Assembly (NCBI GenBank): GCA_963664845.1
Contig: OY761615.1
Coordinates: forward strand, 4,154,001 to 4,218,000
DNA from: CAIYTF01 sp963664845
GTDB lineage: Bacteria; Bacteroidota; Ignavibacteria; Ignavibacteriales; Ignavibacteriaceae
DNA: 64,000 bases
Reading direction: 5' to 3'
This document shows, one piece after another, positions 61,209 to 64,000 of the stretch. Every line of letters begins with the position of its first letter. The stretch's first letter is position 1. Under the pieces are notes generated by a model. It was not told where the DNA came from and ran no database searches. It saw nothing but the letters and a program-made list of their open reading frames with translations. Both the position numbers and the translations under genes were made by a program.

Positions 61209-61222
61209 TAGTTTATCCCGCA
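61209..61222. repeat. 14-bp direct repeat, right copy (TAGTTTATCCCGCA)
   Basis: Identical to 58353-58366, 2.86 kb to the left. Here its TCCCGC pairs with GCGGGA seven bases further on. Confidence 0.55.
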
Positions 61223-61253
61223 GGTGAAGCGGGACAAACGAGGCACTTCAAAG

Positions 61254-61505
61254 TTAGGAAAAATTTGTTCTTGAACCAATCGTATCGTCCTTTTTTCTCT
61301 GCCTTATTTCATTCAAAACCTTACTTACGAACCTGTCCGAGCAGCCAAGTATAGTTTTCAATTCTCCTGGTGTGTATTCGGCAGCATGTTCCTGTATAAA
61401 TTCCCGCATCATATTCATGATAATAAACGGCCCAAATCTATAGGTCGCCTTTTCCATATTATGGTGTAGCTTGAAATACGTGTCTAATCCGAGGGTTTCT
61501 ATCAT
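61254..61505 (-). CDS. Small hypothetical protein with possible helix-turn-helix
   Basis: An 83-residue protein; the segment YTPGELKTILGCSDRFVSKV followed by LNEIRQRKK reads like a helix-turn-helix, and the N-terminal half is helical. No family is recognised. It lies 77 bases downstream of the terminase gene on the same strand and just before the terminator, so it may belong to the packaging unit. Confidence 0.55.
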   Translation of the reverse strand: MIETLGLDTYFKLHHNMEKATYRFGPFIIMNMMREFIQEHAAEYTPGELKTILGCSDRFVSKVLNEIRQRKKDDTIGSRTNFS

Positions 61506-61582
61506 CAGTCATGTGTCCTCAGAAACGCATTTCTTCAGATTAATTTCATTATACCATTTTATCATGATTGCACCTTTTGACT

Positions 61583-62842
61583 TTAATAACCTTTGATTAT
61601 TTGATCCGCTTCCCGCACACGTTTTGTCAGGATGATGATGGGGCATTGTTCGTTATAAATATCCTCGTTTCCGGCAGCAACTGCCAGCGCCAGAGCCCAG
61701 AAACGGTCAGCATGGCCTGTCTCATTCCGGTTAGCCTCAAATACGATATTATTGCTTGGAGTGATGCTTTTCTTAATCGCGTGAATATCGCTTATCAGGT
61801 CCCGTTCATCCGGGAGCTCAATTCGCTGTTGTTCCATCATGGTCTTAACCCGTAGCACCATTTCCTGTTTAATCTGTGCTGTAAACCACACCGGCTCAAT
61901 AAACGGAAATTCATTTGAGAGATCCTCTGCCAGGTTATTCCCGAGTCCGGTAGCGTCTATCATCCCGGCAGATATTTCGTTCTTTTTTATAGTGTCGGAA
62001 ATTAACCGTAACTGACTGGCATAGCTCATATTCTGCCATGTTTCCATGAACTTAAAATAGAATTTTCCCTGGGAGAGAGTGGCAATATAAACGCAGGTGA
62101 GATCCTTCTTTCGGCCAATATCTATGCCTATGAAATTGGTGCCATCGGTGTTCTTTTCCTCGCGGGCGATGCACTTCTGGATAAGGTCATACGGGAAGTA
62201 GGAGGTAGCCTCATCTATGAACTGGCACTCGAACTCCTGTCTGAAGGAATCCTCGTCGAAATTGCGTTTTATTACCTCAATATTGAGCTTACAACCCATT
62301 TTAATTGCAGAATAACAGTCAATTTGTGACCTTTTAAAGTCCGGAAACCCGTTTATATCGGTAAATATCCGGTAAAACATGTTCGATTGCCCCAGGGGAG
62401 TACTGCAAATTGAGATTTGATACTTGGAATTGGATGATATGGAAGGTAGAAGGGCCTCGAAAATACGGTCAGCCTCCGGGTGGAGGGCAAATTCGTCCAA
62501 TCGGACATCTCCGGGGAAACCGCGTATTGTTTCCGGCTTCGAGGGCATGCAGTAGATAGATTTCCCGCTCTCGAATACTTTCTCGGTCTGGTTATTCTTT
62601 TTTAGCTTAACGCCCCAGAGTTTTTGGTAAATTTCTATTCATTTTTCGACATAACTCATAAGCTTATTGCTTTGCCGCTGCGAGGAGGACACCAGCAGCT
62701 GATCAATTTCGTCATGGTAACACCGTTTTACCGCCTTATAAGCAATGGCAAAAGATGAGAATCCGATCTGCCTCGACTTATTGACTATATCGAAGGTCTC
62801 TTTGCTTTTTGCATAATCTGATTGATATTTATAAAGCTTCAT
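61583..62842 (-). pseudogene. Phage terminase large subunit with one in-frame TGA
   Basis: A frame of 420 codons interrupted only by TGA at 62641-62639 (codon 68). The N-terminal ATPase part has a terminase-type P-loop (VNKSRQIGFSSFA) and VRLDEFALH as Walker B-like site. The C-terminal RNase-H-like nuclease has FIGIDIGRKKDLTCVYI, GMIDATGLGNNLAEDL and GHADRFWALALAVAAG, giving the acidic residues. All motifs are otherwise intact, so this is a recent nonsense change, a sequencing error, or recoding. Start at ATG 62842 after AAAGGAAAGG. It should cut and pump phage DNA with the small subunit. Confidence 0.82.
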
Positions 62843-62938
62843 AGCCTTTCCTTTTAGTCTGAGCCTGGGCAATCATCGAGTTTACCAGCAGTGGCTGGCA
62901 GAACCGAGAAGCGGTCACTGAGCGAAGTCGAAGCGCCG

Positions 62939-63334
62939 CTACTCAAAAAGCTTTTCAAGTTCTTTTTTCGCTTTTTTCTTGTCAATAATCACGGTTTCAA
63001 CTTCCTGCCGGTCCTTCCATCCATGTTGCTTAAGGGCAAAGATGCATCCGGCGGTTTGCAGGGATCCGTCGATCATTCCTTTTTCGTAGGCGGCAGTTTT
63101 CTTCAGGTTGGCCAGTTCGGTCAGTTCGCGCAGTTCTTTGTTCTCGTAGAGGAGCTGCCGGTTGATCCGCTTCATATAGGCAAATTCATTGATCTTCGGG
63201 AATTCATTTGTCTCGATATATTCGAGGAATTCAGCCTTTAGAATCTCAATTTCAGCCGGGGAATGCTTTGGCTTCCTTCCGGCTTTCTTTGGAGTCTTGC
63301 TTGTATTAATTAAAGTATTACAGCTCTTTTCCAT
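62939..63334 (-). CDS. Phage terminase small subunit
   Basis: A 131-residue protein with the pattern of small terminase subunits: a basic N-terminus with KAGRKPKHSP and a helix-turn-helix-like region, then YEKGMIDGSLQTAGCIFALK and QHGWKDRQEVE, and a Lys/Glu helix at the end. It would recognise the packaging site. It lies 97 bases upstream of the large-subunit gene on the minus strand. The ATG at 63334 is followed by a normal composition; no other phage head gene is visible inside the window. Confidence 0.82.
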   Translation of the reverse strand: MEKSCNTLINTSKTPKKAGRKPKHSPAEIEILKAEFLEYIETNEFPKINEFAYMKRINRQLLYENKELRELTELANLKKTAAYEKGMIDGSLQTAGCIFALKQHGWKDRQEVETVIIDKKKAKKELEKLFE

Positions 63335-63454
63335 AATTATTAAGTATTTATAAGTAAGTAACTTAAATAATTAAGGTTAAAAAAACAAGAATATTCTATA
63401 AAAATTTCTTATATATATATCTGAAGAAAAATTTCTCATTTTTATGGGATTGAT

Positions 63455-63781
63455 ATGTTTAATTATATAACACCAGAAAATGTTCTTTCTCCACGGGATC
63501 GGTTAAGTCACCTTCAGGTTTTATATGATGGTGGAGAAGCTGAAATAAGCATTGCGTATGGCTTCTGGGATGGAGTTGACTCTCTTTTTATCAGATGGAA
63601 TGGAGAAAATATAGACCACAGAACTCTTGGAAACCCTCAATCATCAGGCCATGCTACTTGGTTTGCTTTGCCAGATTTTTTGAAAATTTTTGTGTTAGAT
63701 TTTCTGAATAAAGAAAAAAATGAAAGGAAATTAGAGGTTTCCGATGATATTCTTTTAGAACTATTGAAAATATTCAAATAG
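63455..63781 (+). CDS. Hypothetical protein
   Basis: A 108-residue protein, divergent from the terminase genes. It has a compact globular look (DGGEAEISIAYGFWDGVDSL, FIRWNGENIDHRTLGNPQSS) with an Asp/Glu/Trp-rich middle and a helical end. I do not recognise a family. No strong Shine-Dalgarno precedes ATG 63455. It may belong to the phage-derived module. Confidence 0.5.
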   Translation: MFNYITPENVLSPRDRLSHLQVLYDGGEAEISIAYGFWDGVDSLFIRWNGENIDHRTLGNPQSSGHATWFALPDFLKIFVLDFLNKEKNERKLEVSDDILLELLKIFK

Positions 63782-63926
63782 TGGTTAATTAAGAATTGTG
63801 TGCGGTAATATTTCCCTGACTTTTCGGATCAATATTATAACACAAACTATAATGTCTTGTATTACGAATTTTATTTTAGCTCATTTCATAATTAAAATTT
63901 TAATAATCTAAATATAGGTGAATAAA

Positions 63927-64000
63927 ATGAATGAGAGTGGTGAAAACAAGTCAGTAGATCAATCAAATCTGTCTGAGCAGATTCCCTCGATTTCTCCTCA
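63927..64000 (+). CDS. Hypothetical protein, N-terminal fragment (cut by window edge)
   Basis: An open frame begins at ATG 63927 after AGGTG and reads MNESGENKSVDQSNLSEQ before the window ends. The Ser/Asn/Glu-rich start is unstructured; nothing can be said about its function. A second ATG at 63931 is out of frame. Confidence 0.45.
   Translation, partial: MNESGENKSVDQSNLSEQIPSISP

Overview
The window reads as a chromosome of the Bacteroidota/Ignavibacteriota-type (FCB) lineage. The clearest sign is a secreted protein with a C-terminal sorting domain of the Por/type IX type (NYPNPFNP motif, 40320-41336). Other signs are an OstA-like/LptC/LptB lipopolysaccharide export cluster, a small histone H1-like protein, ferredoxin-dependent 2-oxoacid oxidoreductases, and a CXXX repeat peptide maturase. 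The placement rests on protein resemblance only; there is no rRNA in the window.

Positions 1-42900 are mostly core genome. From left to right: aroB (cut by the window edge) and aroK with a small outer-membrane protein; a PpiD-like foldase; a TetR regulator; the minus-strand run kdsD-lptC-ostA-lptB for LPS synthesis and export; uvrB; crcB with a DUF190 gene; korAB (fused gamma-alpha plus beta 2-oxoacid:ferredoxin oxidoreductase); a lipoprotein/membrane protein/histidine kinase/response regulator operon; an HNH nuclease; a second, four-subunit oxidoreductase (delta, alpha, beta, gamma) followed by a small helical protein and a TM1266-like protein; two related lipoproteins with a FadL-like porin and rsgA; an intact IS3-family element; the ribosomal operon prs-rplY-pth-rpsF-ssb-rpsR-rplI on the minus strand; bioY and a membrane Fe-S oxidoreductase; an H1-like protein; a CXXX-peptide modification pair; DinB; the sorting-domain protein; a glycosyltransferase; and tRNA-Ser(GGA).

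Positions 42900-64000 are accessory. First comes a DUF3800 plus HEPN pair, then an MFS exporter with a flavin reductase and a divergent AraC regulator. A helix-turn-helix/pentapeptide gene is killed by three in-frame stops, and an integrase remnant follows. At 50219-50263 lies the 3' half of a tRNA, best read as tRNA-His(GUG). It abuts an intact tyrosine recombinase and looks like one end of an integrated element that runs rightward out of the window. This element carries a type I restriction system (hsdM, hsdS, an extra HEPN/Abi-like gene, hsdR), a 1.9-kb GC-rich stretch without credible genes, an ArdC-like antirestriction metalloprotease with two small genes, and a phage packaging module on the minus strand whose large terminase gene has one in-frame TGA.

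The most interesting items are the CXXX-peptide maturation pair without a visible precursor or radical-SAM partner, the tRNA-derived attachment site, the two HEPN proteins placed next to defence-type partners, the gene-less 58.0-59.9 kb stretch with its inverted and direct repeats, a two-copy short inverted-repeat element (4.8 and 27.8 kb), and a consensus promoter with a perfect 20-bp operator-like palindrome in front of the DinB gene.
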